From Zygotorulaspora mrakii (lineage: Eukaryota > Ascomycota > Saccharomycetes > Saccharomycetales > Saccharomycetaceae): a stretch of 64,000 bases of DNA. A program made the translations under genes and the position numbers. Within the stretch, counting starts at the first letter, position 1. Each line of letters starts with the position of its first letter. The notes beneath the pieces were generated by a model, which was given only the letters and a program-made list of their open reading frames with translations, ran no database searches and was not told where the DNA came from. The stretch lies in assembly GCF_013402915.1 (NCBI RefSeq), contig NC_050720.1, positions 496,001 through 560,000 of the forward strand, read 5' to 3'. Below, piece by piece: positions 10,623 to 22,400 of this stretch.

Positions 10623-12436
10623 TCTGAATACTTTCTTTTTCGCTCACCCTAATTCTAAATCCAGTAACAAGAAGCGTAAGCTTATTTTCTATAAATCAAG
10701 TGTTCAATTACTTCTCACAAGAAAGTTGATAATACCCATAAACACGTATCATATCTATTTGGCTCTTTTTCTTCAAACTCGAGATGTCGTCAAAAAATGC
10801 GCGTAAACAATTTTTGAGAAGGGTAACCACACTACAATTATCAACAAGGCTCACACAAGTGCAAATGCAACTATGAGCAAGAAAGTAGTACACTCTGAGG
10901 CTCTAGGCAAACTCTATACTGTTCTGTTGAACAGATATGTTGTACAGTAATCAGCAATTGGGTTATTGCGTGATGATCAGTGGATCTCAATTGATCAGTG
11001 GTACAGCAGTGTCGTGCGTAGTTTTCTTTCTGCGATGTTTAATGAAGCTTTCATGACACCGCAAGCAATTTTGAATACTGCAGTCTAAATTTGAGGGAGC
11101 ATCCGAGCATAAGTCTCTTTTCCTTTCAAAGTTCCTAATCTTATATCTCCGACAGTGAATCAAAGTATAGAAAAAGAGCAAACTTTCCACCACAAGGGTG
11201 AAAAACAAAGGATGAAAAGCAACCATAATACTAATGAGAGCAGTAGCTTGAAGCGGTGTTTGTTTCTCCTGAGCATTTGTGAGTGAGTACTACACATTTC
11301 TGGGATAACGCTGCGTCTTGGCAGTCAGGATCGTATCGGCGGCTAACCAATTAGGGCGAGATTCATCTCCTTGCGCATTTCAGCAAGCAAATAAATCGTG
11401 CGGGTGACGTTATTAAGTTTCATGATCAGAGTTGACTGTTATCAAGGCCAAGATTTGCTCAGTTTTGATGCATTGCCAGCAGAGAGATCATTTATACCGA
11501 TTCGGTTTTCGACACAGAACCGAACAAAGAAAATGGAGCGTTTTAGATAAGTAACGACATATCGAGACATCGTGGTGGTGGTGGTGTGGTCGAGATAACT
11601 TTCGGAAAATCTGATTTATTCGCATCAACGATAACACTGCGATTTTTTTGGGGCACTGTAGTAGCGAGAAACTTATATCAGGCATTCTCGCCCTCAGAGC
11701 ACATGGAAGAATAAGCAAGAAATAAGACGCAATTACTTGTTCATGAGGGTCCCACTATTGCGATTGAGGAAAGGGTATAACCATACAGGGCTGTCTTAGG
11801 TGAAAATGATTTGGCCTCCCAAAAGACTGCTAAAGGAGGCTCCAGCATTTCTACTCATTCCACTAAGAGCTTTGAGTTTGTTGAAGCCGCCAGCCCTTCT
11901 CTGCGATGGGTTTCGGGCATCTCTGCACAGCACATCATTTCTGAACTTGGTGCAAAAGTGCGTCCCTATCACGAACCGTTTCTGTAATTTTCAAATGAAA
12001 ATTAGCTCTTAGTGATGGTAGCAGTCACAAGATGAGAATCAACTTTCCTTGATGCGTCAGACTCATTGCAAACTCGGCTACGGACCCTCCATTACTCCTA
12101 TTTTTACTGTGCAGTTTTTTGAGTCTTGTTGTTTTCTGATCACGTTTTTTTATAACATGGCTAGTCAAGAAAAAGAAAAAGAAAACATCTTCCAAAAAAT
12201 TTGAAAGAAGCACTTATTAGAAGAAGGTAAGCCCAAAGCAGGAAGGATTCTGTTAACTTTGAAGACCTTGATTTGCTTAAAGGACTCGGACGGTTTGATT
12301 ATCAGTGTGAGATAGTGATACCCATTTCTTTTGAGTTCCCGGCAGCGATTTCTCTACGTATCCTCGTTTCCCGAGCTAAGCAACTGGAAATAAAGCGCAG
12401 AACAGATAGTGAAAACACATTTATCGGAGGATAATT
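10623..12436. other. 1.8-kb divergent spacer VRG4 / GLN3
   Basis: No gene I can support. It contains a 79-codon ATG frame on the minus strand (10987-11226) with one hydrophobic stretch, which I do not recognise. There is a CCAAT box near 11349, and a short inverted repeat (TTCGGTT/AACCGAA) at about 11500-11525. GATAA/TTATC elements occur about seven times, close to chance. The spacer is unusually long for this genome, and GLN3 probably has an extended promoter and/or leader here. Confidence 0.5.
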
Positions 12437-14917
12437 ATGGTAGGTGATTCAAATCTGTACGATATATTTGGTTCTAATAATTCGCCCCATGAGAGAAATC
12501 CCAAGGAAACAAAGATAAATACCAAGCAAGCCTCCTTATCGGCGATGAACGCCACGACCTTCGATTCGATGTTAGAAATTTTACCTGACAGTGTAGACTT
12601 TTCCCTGTTTCCGACAATATCCAATACAAACTCGCATGACTCCATGGTGGAAAGTCCCAAATCTGCCTCAGTATTTCCTCATCTCCTGAATAAAGATAAG
12701 GATAATGTTCACTCGCAACTACAGACGAGTTTTGAAACTATGTTTGAACACTCATCGAACCCAACGACCGCTACTACAAATGAAAATGCTGTCGGCACAA
12801 ATAGCAAAAGTCATAATCAGGAAAATGGAAGTGCACATCCCATAGATATCGCAAATCAACAAAACGGTGAAATTGCACAATTATGGGATTTTAACGTTGA
12901 AGAATTTATGATGACCCCAAACAGTTCAAACGGATCAGCTACGATTACAGCGCCAAACAGTTTTAATTCAGAAATGCAATTTACTGCGGGTAGCGCACCA
13001 GGGGTCAGCCTCTTCTCATCTATTGGAAACGGAAACCAATTCGGAATTTCGATGAACAACAACGTTAATAATAATAATAACAATAACAATAACAATAACA
13101 ATAATAATAATAGTAATAATAATAATAATAACAATAATTACCATCAGTTATTAGGTATGGAGATACCGCACGCTCCAAATGGGTCTTTTTATAACCAGTC
13201 AGCATCGTCATCACCAAGGAACTCATCACAAACCACCTTGAAACGGGAAGATTCCACAGGTTTGCATAGGCCTTCATTAAATGGTAGGCGATCCTCTTCA
13301 CAGCTAAATAAGATTCTGCACAACGAAAATGGAGCAATCAGCTCAGCTGGAAATTCTGTGAGAAAAAATTCTACGGCGAAGCAAATTTCGTCTACTTCTT
13401 TATCCAATTACAAACGCGGTTCGTCTACTTCTTCATCCGATTTACCCAAGAAACCACCATTACAGTGTACCAATTGTAAAACATTGAAAACACCACTTTG
13501 GAGAAGGGATTCTCATGGAAACACCCTTTGTAATGCCTGCGGTCTTTTTCAAAAACTTCATGGTACAATGAGGCCCTTGTCATTAAAATCAGATGTTATA
13601 AAGAAGAGAAATAATAAAAAAAGAGCTAAGAAAACTCAAGCACAGTCTGAGGGAAACAGTGCTAGTGATGCCTCAAATACGAATTCTAATACTAATCAGA
13701 ATGTGAATGGTAACTCGAGAGTATCAGCATCAAAAAACGGTCGTCCAAAGAAAAATTCCGCTGTGCAGGATATCAAAGTCAGCACGTCATATGAGAACGA
13801 AGGGGATGGAATGAGTTATAGTGCTACAATAGGCTCCAATGGTAAAAAACAAGGTAATGAATCCGTTTTAAATAATGGTTTTGGTGGTCAATCTCTTCAG
13901 GAAAGTCTGAATCCAAACAATTTGATGACCCATAATCATAGGATGGCTCCTTCTGTGTCGTCTACCACAAAAAAATCAAGAAGAGGTAGCACATCATCGA
14001 ACAACTCGAGCTCTAGTAGATCATCCTCAAGATCGGTAGTTCCAATACTGCCGAAACCTTCACCAAATACCAACAACCAATCACAGTTCAGTCTTAACTT
14101 AGTTACCTCCAATAGCTCTGCTAATAGCGCCTCGTCATCTCCAAGAGTTATTGGAAGTAGTTTTAATCCTTCCAGTCCGATGACTTCACAGCCTAGCATG
14201 TTTTCTAGTTCAACAGGTAGACCAGGTATTACAATTCCAAGACGTAAATCATCCCGGAACCATTCTTCATCGTCCTCATTCATGGCAGCATCGCTGCAGC
14301 AGTTACAAAATCAAAATCAGCAATCAAGCATTAGTAATCAAAATACAAGCGTTTCCAACGGTTGGAGTCAAAATTCTGCTGCCGCATCACCAAAAACGAT
14401 GCGATCACCAAAGGCTGATTTTGAGCTATTCAATAGTCCCAATGAAGCTCCTAGTGCATCAAATTCAAAAAGGGCACATACCTCTTTACTTTCACAGCAA
14501 CTGCAGAACTCTGGGCAGCAGAGTGATCATAATTCGGTGGAAATATCTTCTGAAAGCAAGCATACGCTTAATATAAACACTTTTCATCTACAGCAAAATT
14601 TAACAGCATCCTTAAGAAAAGCATCTGTTACCGCATCACCCCGGAATAGCTATGTTGATTCATTGTTGCAGCATCGGGGAATAAACAAAGATGATGCCAG
14701 CCTGACTTTGAGAAGGCAATCATCTTTTGGACCAAAGAGAACCATCTCTTTTCGTGAACAGACCGTCGTTTCAACACCTGAAATGTCGTTGAACGGTAAC
14801 GGTATGTCTACCACTCCAGTTGGGCTTGAAAATAATACGTATGAGGCAACCAACAACTCAAGTTCTTCGCAGACTAATATAGCTGATGAGTTAGATTGGT
14901 TAAAATTTGGTATGTAG
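12437..14917 (+). CDS. GLN3: GATA-type nitrogen regulator Gln3 (YER040W homologue)
   Basis: An 826-residue transcription activator (730 in S. cerevisiae). Gln3 activates nitrogen-catabolite-repressed genes when good nitrogen is lacking. It is held in the cytoplasm by Ure2 and TORC1 signalling otherwise. A single GATA zinc finger has ligands Cys344, Cys347, Cys365 and Cys368 ([12 protein letters not shown] ... CNACGL), followed by a basic tail (about 390-405). The probable activation segment is [12 protein letters not shown] (150-161). Most of the rest is Ser/Asn-rich with many possible phosphosites. A poly-Asn tract covers 211-234. The [10 protein letters not shown]-terminus looks like a conserved short helix. 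Downstream the ancestral order breaks. Confidence 0.95.
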   Translation: MVGDSNLYDIFGSNNSPHERNPKETKINTKQASLSAMNATTFDSMLEILPDSVDFSLFPTISNTNSHDSMVESPKSASVFPHLLNKDKDNVHSQLQTSFETMFEHSSNPTTATTNENAVGTNSKSHNQENGSAHPIDIANQQNGEIAQLWDFNVEEFMMTPNSSNGSATITAPNSFNSEMQFTAGSAPGVSLFSSIGNGNQFGISMNNNVNNNNNNNNNNNNNNNSNNNNNNNNYHQLLGMEIPHAPNGSFYNQSASSSPRNSSQTTLKREDSTGLHRPSLNGRRSSSQLNKILHNENGAISSAGNSVRKNSTAKQISSTSLSNYKRGSSTSSSDLPKKPPLQCTNCKTLKTPLWRRDSHGNTLCNACGLFQKLHGTMRPLSLKSDVIKKRNNKKRAKKTQAQSEGNSASDASNTNSNTNQNVNGNSRVSASKNGRPKKNSAVQDIKVSTSYENEGDGMSYSATIGSNGKKQGNESVLNNGFGGQSLQESLNPNNLMTHNHRMAPSVSSTTKKSRRGSTSSNNSSSSRSSSRSVVPILPKPSPNTNNQSQFSLNLVTSNSSANSASSSPRVIGSSFNPSSPMTSQPSMFSSSTGRPGITIPRRKSSRNHSSSSSFMAASLQQLQNQNQQSSISNQNTSVSNGWSQNSAAASPKTMRSPKADFELFNSPNEAPSASNSKRAHTSLLSQQLQNSGQQSDHNSVEISSESKHTLNINTFHLQQNLTASLRKASVTASPRNSYVDSLLQHRGINKDDASLTLRRQSSFGPKRTISFREQTVVSTPEMSLNGNGMSTTPVGLENNTYEATNNSSSSQTNIADELDWLKFGM
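13067..13138 (+). repeat. AAY trinucleotide repeat encoding poly-Asn in GLN3
   Basis: Twenty-four codons, all Asn except one Ser, written as a mixture of AAT and AAC. It is a length-variable type of microsatellite. It lies outside the zinc finger and the activation segment. Confidence 0.9.
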
Positions 14918-16213
14918 CAAAATTATTTAAATATCCGTCTTAATGAAGTGCGCTGGCAGTGCTAAATCAAAAGAATACCTACCTAATCGATTTGTTTTGT
15001 TCATTTGCTCTAGATATAGCTACGAGAAGCGAAAAAGCCTTTTCGATCATCTTTGGCAAAATCTCACCCGAAATCCTTCAAGAAAAGACTGTGTAAACTG
15101 ATCAAAGAGCCCTACTTTTACATAATGCTCAGTTTTATACTGACATTCCATTAGCCTGGAAGCTCCTTGCCTCCTGCAGTACGACAATGCTACTTGAAGG
15201 CCGTCTTTGAGCTATAATCTCTCTAACAAAGTATTGGCAGCATGGGCACATTCTTCTAGAAACCTAGTCATTGCAAATTTCAAGAAATGTTTCATGGTAA
15301 GTAATTACGACCAAACAACATAGTCCCAAATAACTTAGTATTCAATTTCGTAGACTCATTCAAGCCGTGAGAACTTTTCAAATGCCTCGCGTTGCTGTAT
15401 TATTTTCGCATTCGTTGAAACAGGCAATTTAGCCGCTGAGTCGTCTTCACTTTCTTTTATTTAATTCTGGTGTGAATTAGGAAAATGGTAAAGTGAGAAG
15501 AATTGGTGGATATTAAATTGCGGTAATTACGAATAGCTGTACAGTTGCCTTTACTATATGGGGGCTCGTCTGCCTTATAGATACTAGTAGAATAGACGTC
15601 ACAACAGCGCGGCGACGTTCAGCCTTTTTCGTATTTCTGATTCAATAACTGGGCTAAGCAGTTGCACTTCTATAGTATTAACATTACTTCGAACTTTAAA
15701 AATAAATATCTCTTTTGTGACTGATACAGTGAATTTTGTAGCTGAAAGGGTGAAAGTGTTCTTAGCAAAAGGCTTTGCCTAAGAATATTGACCGGAGCAA
15801 AAATAAATCCTAGGGAACATATTGAAGACGGAGTAATACCAGAAACAGGTTATCAAGTGATCTACTGCTGATTCACTTGAAGTTTCTTCACATTAAGCTT
15901 CATTTTTATGGATCCAAAACTAATATTGCCTACCTTGGCTTTTTAAACATGAGGTTGAGTCACGGCAAGAGAGTTGGTTAGAGTGTATATAATTTGGTGC
16001 TGTATATCATATCTTTACTGTCCTTTTCAAAATTTGTGGAACAATAATTACCTGCAAGCTCTCGATAGTATTTAAGCTTAAATACCTATGTATATGGCTA
16101 GAAGTGCTCCTCCTAGCTCCCACTTGAGCATTTGATGTCTGAACAGTATACATATATTGGGTGATATGCTGTGAGATATTGGTTGGTATGAAACAGCTAG
16201 AAAAATATAAAAC
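14918..16213. other. 1.3-kb spacer at a synteny breakpoint (GLN3 | UBC13)
   Basis: Between GLN3 (YER040W) and UBC13 (YDR092W) the order switches from the YGL22x/YER03x block to the YDR07-09x/YER15-16x block. The two genes converge, so the spacer should hold two 3' ends only, yet it is 1.3 kb. I see no open frame of note, no tRNA, and no centromere pattern (no RTCACRTG box beside an AT-rich block with a TTCCGAA core). Confidence 0.55.
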
Positions 16214-16757
16214 TCATTTAACATCTTTTGAGGCATATAACTGCGTCCATTCGTGAGCTTTCCGAATAGCACCTTCTTCATTCTTGATCCAGTCTTCTGC
16301 AACATCGTTCGCAAGCGGATCATTAGGGTTAGGGCTGGCCAACAACGCTTGTATCGACAGTAGGATAGTCCTAATTTGGAGTGCAGGGGACCAGTTGGTC
16401 TTTAGAACATCCAAACAGATACGTCCTAGTCTATCGATATTTGGATGGTAAATCTTCGTTAGAAAACGAACTTTTGGGGCTTCCATTGGATAATCATCAG
16501 GTAAAAAGAGCTCCAAGTGAAAAACTCCATCTTCGTAAGGCGATTGCTGTGGTCCTTCTATTGTGACATCAAAATATCTCAAATTATCTTCATGTGGCTC
16601 AGCAGTGATTCCGGGCACTGGATCGCTTACAAGCCTTTCTGTTTCCTATTTAGTATGTAATCATGAGTTAGTACACTAGTTGGACCATCTAACCTCGTTA
16701 AAGTCAAATAAACAAACTCTCCCATACTTTTATAATTCTCTTTGGTAATGACGCCAT
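16214..16757 (-). CDS. UBC13: Ubiquitin-conjugating enzyme Ubc13 (YDR092W homologue), two exons
   Basis: E2 that, with Mms2, makes Lys63-linked ubiquitin chains, for example on PCNA in error-free post-replication repair. The coding sequence is join(16214..16645, 16728..16757) on the minus strand: exon 1 encodes [10 protein letters not shown], exon 2 continues [14 protein letters not shown]. The spliced protein is 153 residues, exactly the S. cerevisiae length, with the active-site Cys87 in [10 protein letters not shown] and the HPN motif before it. Reading only the long open frame would start at a GTG (16618) and lose 19 residues. The intron position after codon 10 matches S. cerevisiae UBC13. 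A Reb1-type site lies about 125 bp upstream of the start. Confidence 0.96.
16646..16727 (-). other. Spliceosomal intron of UBC13 (82 nt)
   Basis: On the minus strand the donor reads GTATGG, with last G instead of the usual yeast T. The branch site is a perfect TACTAAC at 16667-16673 and the acceptor is AAATAG at the exon 2 border. The branch-to-acceptor distance is about 20 nt, which is short but normal for non-Saccharomyces yeasts. Splicing joins codons 10 and 11 in frame and restores the known protein. Confidence 0.93.
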
Positions 16758-17176
16758 AGTTTATCGAGTATAATAACTGGACCGGATACAGCTACCACTG
16801 CACTACGATTAAAGATACCTTTATGTTAATGTATCTTTTTTGGTGATAAATACTACTTCATTAGTGGTCCTTTTACATTTTCCGGGTAATGTGATGATTT
16901 TAATGAATAACGATCAAATCTAGATAGAGTAAGGAAAGAATTTGACATAGAAAATGGCTTCATGATACCATAAATGCCCATCGAAAAGTTTCGAAACCAA
17001 AGTAATAAACATATTACAACTATAAGATGTAAACTAAAGACAAAAAAATGAGATTGTGGGTAAAAAGGAAAGGACCAGCTAAATCAATAGTGAACCGGTG
17101 AATATTTGAAATTCTGGTGTCGCTATGAAAAAAATGGAAAAATAAGCTAGAATCTTGGAAAAAGATATCATTATAC
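16758..17176. other. Spacer PAB1 3' end / UBC13 promoter
   Basis: Both neighbours are on the minus strand. It holds the UBC13 promoter with a Reb1-type CGGGTAA at 16883-16889. Closer to PAB1 are AT-rich sequences likely to carry the PAB1 3' processing signals. No gene is seen. Confidence 0.5.
16883..16889 (+). promoter_or_regulatory. Reb1-type site upstream of UBC13
   Basis: CGGGTAA is the Reb1 core (TTACCCG on the other strand). It lies about 126 bp from the UBC13 ATG, the usual distance for a nucleosome-depleting factor. Confidence 0.5.
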
Positions 17177-18958
17177 TCAAGCTTGTGTTTGAGGTTGTTG
17201 TGGTTGTGGTTGTTGCTGTTGTTGATCTTGTTCTTGCTTGAAAGATTCATAAGCAGCAAAAGCCTCTTTGAAATGTTGTTCGAATAGGTCGTCACTTTCC
17301 AATAATGGTACAACTTCTTGAGAAGGCAAGTCCAAGATCATACCAGTGATCTTACCGGCAGCTTCTTCATCAGAAGTTTTGGAGAAAACTTTCTTATATA
17401 GTTCTTCACCCAAAGCTTGTCTTTGCTTTTGTTGGTAGAATTGATTTGCATTTCCACCATTTCTCATGAAGTTCCCTTGTTGAGGTGCACCTTGTGGTGG
17501 AACGCCATAGACTGGAGAATTTCTGAACTGTTGCATTGGGACACCATTCTTTGGCATACCTCCCATAGCAGCCATTTGTTGTGGGGTTGGACCATTAAAT
17601 GGAACACCTCTTGGTGGCATAACACCATAAAACATTGGTGGCATGAATTGACCACGCATACCAGCGGCCGCAGCGGCAGCTGCAGTAGCCTGCTGGTATC
17701 TCATTTGATTTCTAGCCTGAATTTGTTGAGCCAATTGAGAACGTCTAACGTCTTTTCTTTGAGCAATGGCAACATATAATGGTTTACCAGCGACAATTTG
17801 TTGATTCTTTTCCGTAATAGCCTTTGTAGCCTCTTCTGGAGTTGAGAAACAAACGAAACCGAACCCCTTGGATTTGCCGTTTTCGGTTCTCATAACTCTA
17901 ACAGAAGTGATGCTACCAAATGGAGCAAATTCTTCTTCCAATTTTTCATCATCGATTGAATCATCCAAATTTTTGATGAATAAATTGACACCTTGAGACT
18001 TTTCTAATTTTTCCATTCTGTAGGCTTCATATTGCTTCTTCAACTCTTGTAAACGTTCATATTTCTTTTGCGCACGACCAACATGCAAGACTTGACCTTT
18101 GAATTCACTTTCATTCAATTCTTCAACGGCCTTTGCTGCATCTCCGTGGTCTTCGTAATTAACGAAACCAAAACCTCTTGATTTACCTTCGCTGTCTTTT
18201 TCTAAATGAACGGAGGTAACAGGGCCTACTTGACTGAAATATTTTTCAAATTCTTCTGGAGTTGCTTCAACATTAATGTTCTTGACGTAAACATTGGTAA
18301 AGTTTGCCTTTGCTTCTTCCAACTTGGATTGACGGTCCTTTCTCGAAACATGTGGAGCAACGTAAACTTCTTGTCCGTTCAATAGCATACCATTGATCGC
18401 ATCAACAGCTTCTCTGGCAGCTTCATCATCAGCAAAATGGACGAATCCAAATCCTTTAGAGTTGCCAGCTTCATCAGTGGCAATCTTACAAGACAAGATA
18501 TCTCCAAAAACGGAGAAGGTATCGTGTAAAGCCTTGTTATCAATATCAGCATGCAGATTCTTGATGAAAATATTACCAGAACCTTTCTTTCTTAAGGAAG
18601 GATCACGTTGAGACCACATGATACGACATGGAACACCTTTAATTGGCGCGTAGTTCAACTTTTCAATGGCTTGTTCACCAGCTTCATGATCATTGAAGTT
18701 CACATAAGCATAACCTAAAGAGGTCTTGGTGATGGCATCACGACAGACTCGGATGGAAGAAACAGAACCGATTGGAGAAAAGATGTCATACAATAGCGCT
18801 TCAGACACTGATGGGTCTAATTCACCAACGTACAATGAGGCAGATGAAGTCTCAACCTTTTGGTTATCTGAATCAGTTGAAGTTGGAGCAGTTTGTTGGT
18901 CATCTTGAATGTTCAATTGTTCCAATTGTTCAGCCGTCTTATCAGTGATATCAGACAT
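17177..18958 (-). CDS. PAB1: Poly(A)-binding protein Pab1 (YER165W homologue)
   Basis: 593 residues. It coats mRNA poly(A) tails, binds eIF4G and controls deadenylation and translation. Four RRMs are clear from their RNP1 motifs: LGYAYVNF (81-88), then [16 protein letters not shown] and KGFGFVCF. Next come a Met/Pro/Gln-rich linker with an Ala run, and a C-terminal MLLE domain ([21 protein letters not shown]). The C-terminal tail is Gln/Pro-rich and longer than in S. cerevisiae. RRM3 is the least conserved of the four. Codon use is strongly biased, as for a highly expressed gene. The 5' leader contains a long A-run (see separate feature). Confidence 0.98.
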   Translation of the reverse strand: MSDITDKTAEQLEQLNIQDDQQTAPTSTDSDNQKVETSSASLYVGELDPSVSEALLYDIFSPIGSVSSIRVCRDAITKTSLGYAYVNFNDHEAGEQAIEKLNYAPIKGVPCRIMWSQRDPSLRKKGSGNIFIKNLHADIDNKALHDTFSVFGDILSCKIATDEAGNSKGFGFVHFADDEAAREAVDAINGMLLNGQEVYVAPHVSRKDRQSKLEEAKANFTNVYVKNINVEATPEEFEKYFSQVGPVTSVHLEKDSEGKSRGFGFVNYEDHGDAAKAVEELNESEFKGQVLHVGRAQKKYERLQELKKQYEAYRMEKLEKSQGVNLFIKNLDDSIDDEKLEEEFAPFGSITSVRVMRTENGKSKGFGFVCFSTPEEATKAITEKNQQIVAGKPLYVAIAQRKDVRRSQLAQQIQARNQMRYQQATAAAAAAAGMRGQFMPPMFYGVMPPRGVPFNGPTPQQMAAMGGMPKNGVPMQQFRNSPVYGVPPQGAPQQGNFMRNGGNANQFYQQKQRQALGEELYKKVFSKTSDEEAAGKITGMILDLPSQEVVPLLESDDLFEQHFKEAFAAYESFKQEQDQQQQQPQPQQPQTQA

Positions 18959-19409
18959 TGTATTGTATGGATCTTTCTTTATTTTTTTTTTTTTTAGTAA
19001 ATTAATATAAGTATTTTAGATTTTTTTTGAAGTTTTTTTATTATAGAAAGCCAGAGGAAAATAAACCAAAAGCTGTACTATTATATCTTGCCCTTTACTT
19101 CAAACGGTCTAAAAACGGTGAAAGTTAATTTGTTTCTCAGTCTACTATGAATTGCCAATCAACAATTATCATTATGATACTATTTCTTCTGAAGTTACTG
19201 AAAAGTCAATGAAAGTTGAAGGTCCTTCATCGTGGGCATCTCACAAAGGAAAAAATTTTTCAAACCACAAAAGAAACGCAAATCGTTTGATACGTCAAAA
19301 TACAGTAACTACATGCTATAAAGTGACTTTAATACCAGTACAAATGATGCATTTCTGCGAATTCCATGAGGAGCTGATGATCTCTAAAGATCGCAGAGAT
19401 GGAAGCCGT
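18959..19409. other. Spacer CHD1 3' end / PAB1 promoter
   Basis: AT-rich, with poly(dA:dT) tracts near PAB1 that suit a strong nucleosome-free promoter. An 87-codon ATG frame (19152-19415, plus) overlaps the CHD1 3' end and looks fortuitous. Nothing else is seen. Confidence 0.5.
18982..18995 (-). promoter_or_regulatory. Oligo(A) tract in the PAB1 leader
   Basis: Fourteen T on the plus strand, hence A14 in the mRNA sense, 24-37 nt upstream of the PAB1 ATG. A second A-run lies further upstream. A-rich leaders that bind the protein itself are known for PABP genes (autoregulation in human PABPC1), so feedback control is plausible here. It is inferred, not shown. Confidence 0.5.
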
Positions 19410-22400
19410 TTATGATTTCGCCTGATCTGGTTTCGCCGTAATTTTGTCGTACATAGCCATTAATTTTTGGCTCTTGACACTTGCAGGCCAAAAATTCGAA
19501 CTGTAAGACCATAGGTGCTTCTTGAATTTCACGGGAGTATGCTTCCGGGAAGAGTCCATTTGCTTTTCGATGTGACTGCCTACTGCAGTTAGCTCTTTCT
19601 TTAGGATGCCGGCCCACTCTTTGCGGTCGAGACCCTTGCCTCCACGCCTTAGCCTTATTAACGATGACCTTATGTCGCCCATAATGTTCATGCATTCCTC
19701 CTCATCCATACTTTCGTATTCCTTTTCGTGAGGAGCCTGGGTCGGTACTGGTGGGGGCGTGTCCGTCCCAGAAGACTTCGCTGATGAGTTTTTAACTGAC
19801 TTGGCGGTTCCATTGGAAGAAGCACTGGTGTTAGTTCTGTTGTGTGTCATCGCAGCTGGACCCTTAGGCAACGGCTTTAGTCTTTTAGAGCTGTGGTCAG
19901 ACTTATAGGAGGAAGAATCTGGGGTGGAGGCTCTGCTGTTAGTTGAAGTGCCAGCTTTTCTTGGTCTTTTCTTAATCGGCAGTTTTTCGTGAGAGACATC
20001 GTTTACAGGTGTGGATGCACCACTTGGGGTGGCTGTATTAACCCCATTTACTTCATCTCGCAGTAAAGAAACGAGGTAATCGAATCTTCTGCCCAAATGA
20101 ATGGCGCCAGGAACTTTCTTGGATGAGCCTGTGATACCCTTTCCCCTCTTGTCCGGTGGATTGCCATCGTTAGGGTGCGAATCATCGGGTTCCTTGTTTT
20201 CTTTTGCCACTGGCTGCGCTTCATTTAAAAAAATCTTATCAGTTAAACCGAGGAATGGATCGTCTCTTATCTGGGTCCATGATCCATGTCCATACTTGTA
20301 AATACCGGCCATCAATTTTTCATCATCATTTTGATTCCAATCACAATTCCAATTTTGAGCAGGTTTAGGTGGTCTCTTGAATTTAAATTTCAACGGATCG
20401 CTTTTGTAGTTATTATCAATTACTGTTTTCAGAAGTTTCATGTCTTCAATTCTATTCAAAAGAGATTCAGCATTCAAGTTTCGGACTTTATCATATTCAA
20501 ATAAAACGGCTCTTTTTTCTTTTCTCTTTGCTGCGAGTCGGCTCAATGGATTATCTTTTGGTTGATCCTCCGCCTTTATTTGATTGCTGTTTAGTTTTTG
20601 CCTGTATTCCTTAGCTTTTTTCTCGAGGCTTGCTAAAAGTTTGATTCTTTTGCTCTCTTCTCTTTGTAAATGCTCTTTAGCAATTGCTAATATATCATTG
20701 TAAACCTCCTCGTACTTTTCTATTGATTTTACGGGCAAAGTTCCATCAGCGATCATTGCCTCGAACATGTTAGTTAATACCCCATACTTCAAAATTGTCT
20801 TGTACAATGCACGAATTTCCCTTTCATCAAGCACGTCCATGTTGTTTGCCTTCGCACGTTTACGTGAAGATTTTGTGTCATCATCATCATCATCATCTAA
20901 CTCTTCCCCTTCACCTTTTATGCTGTTTGTAATCTTTTTCAAGGCATTGTTTCTCCTATTCATTAGTTGAAGTTGTTCCTGAACATATTCTTCATCTTTG
21001 CGCTTCTGATCTTCATCCTGTATCTTTTTCAACTCATCTTCAGGAATAATATCATCCCAATCAACGTCCGCTTTGTAATCTGTCACCTCAAATTGCCTCA
21101 AAAATTCTTCCCCGCCTAGATGTGATTCCCCTAGCTCAGGTGTTGTAACATGATCTTCAGCATGGTCGAGAACATCATCTAAATTCAAGTCCTCTAGTTT
21201 TTTTTGATTATCTTTGGCAGCAAACATATTGCCTGCACCAAATTTCAGAATTTCTGAAAGTTCTCCTGAAGAAGGCTCATTCTTTTTTGTATACTTTTTT
21301 CCATCAGTAACACCAAGAGAGATGATAGCATATTCCAAAATCATCTTTTTACGTGCTCTCTCTAAAACTTCTTCCTCGACTGTATCTTTTGACACAAGCC
21401 TATAGACCATGACGTGATTTTTCTGTCCAATACGATGTGCTCGAGCCATTGCCTGAAGATCTGCTTGAGGATTCCAATCCGAATCAAAAATGATAACCGT
21501 ATCCGCAGTCATCAAATTAATACCTAAACCACCTGCTCTAGTAGATAATAAAAAAGCGAAATCATTTGAGTCTGGTGCATTAAAATGCTCAATAGATATC
21601 CTTCTTTGAGAAGAGGGCACTGTACCATCTAATCTTTGAAAAGCGATGCCTTTGATTGCGAGGTAATCACCCAAGATATCCAAAATTCTAACCATTTGAG
21701 AAAAAATCAGCACACGATGACCATCTTTTTTCAAACGTGTCAATAGTTTATCTAAAAGAACCATTTTACCGGATGACATAATCATACCTCTCAATATGTT
21801 CTCACGAGATTTACTTCCATCGCCAAACTTTTCCAACACCCTTTCTTCTGCGTTATCAAATAGATATGGATGATTCGAGGCTTTCTTCAACTCACTCATA
21901 ATGTTTAAGAGAGAGAAATGCCCTCCCTTGGCTCCTGCAGTAAGAGCGCTATAGTTTTTCGTGAGAATATTTTTATAATATTCTGTCTGCACATCAGAGA
22001 GTTCTACACGAAGTATCCGCTCTGTTTTTCCTGGCAAGGACTTCTCTACGTCTTTCTTTAAACGACGTAAGATAAAAGGTTGCAACCTTAGATGAAGATC
22101 GCGAATGTACTCTTCTTGTTTGTCATCTTGGTTTTCGAAGTCGATTTCCTGATCAATGGTAAATCTGCCAGGCATTAGAAAATTCACCAAGGCAGCCAGC
22201 TCTTTGATATTATTTTGTAAAGGCGTGCCTGTGATTAGAAGACGATTCGAAACTTTCAAGCTATTTAACGATTCATAAAGTGAGGATTCAGCATTTTTTA
22301 ATCTATGGGCCTCATCGACTGCCAAAAACTGCCACTTTATGCTGCCTAGCTCCATACGATCCTTCAAAATGTACTCATAAGTTGTCATCAGAACATTAAA

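Noticed and set aside
10987..11226. 79-codon minus-strand frame with a hydrophobic N-terminus and CLRC motif
   Set aside because: No recognisable family, no synteny support, and typical of chance frames in a long spacer.
11590..11615. Second CDEIII-like core (TTTTCCGAAAG on the minus strand)
   Set aside because: Flanks are GC-normal and no CDEI is present.
10623..12436. GATAA elements in the GLN3 promoter as an autoregulatory cluster
   Set aside because: About seven occurrences in 1.8 kb is near the number expected by chance at this base composition.
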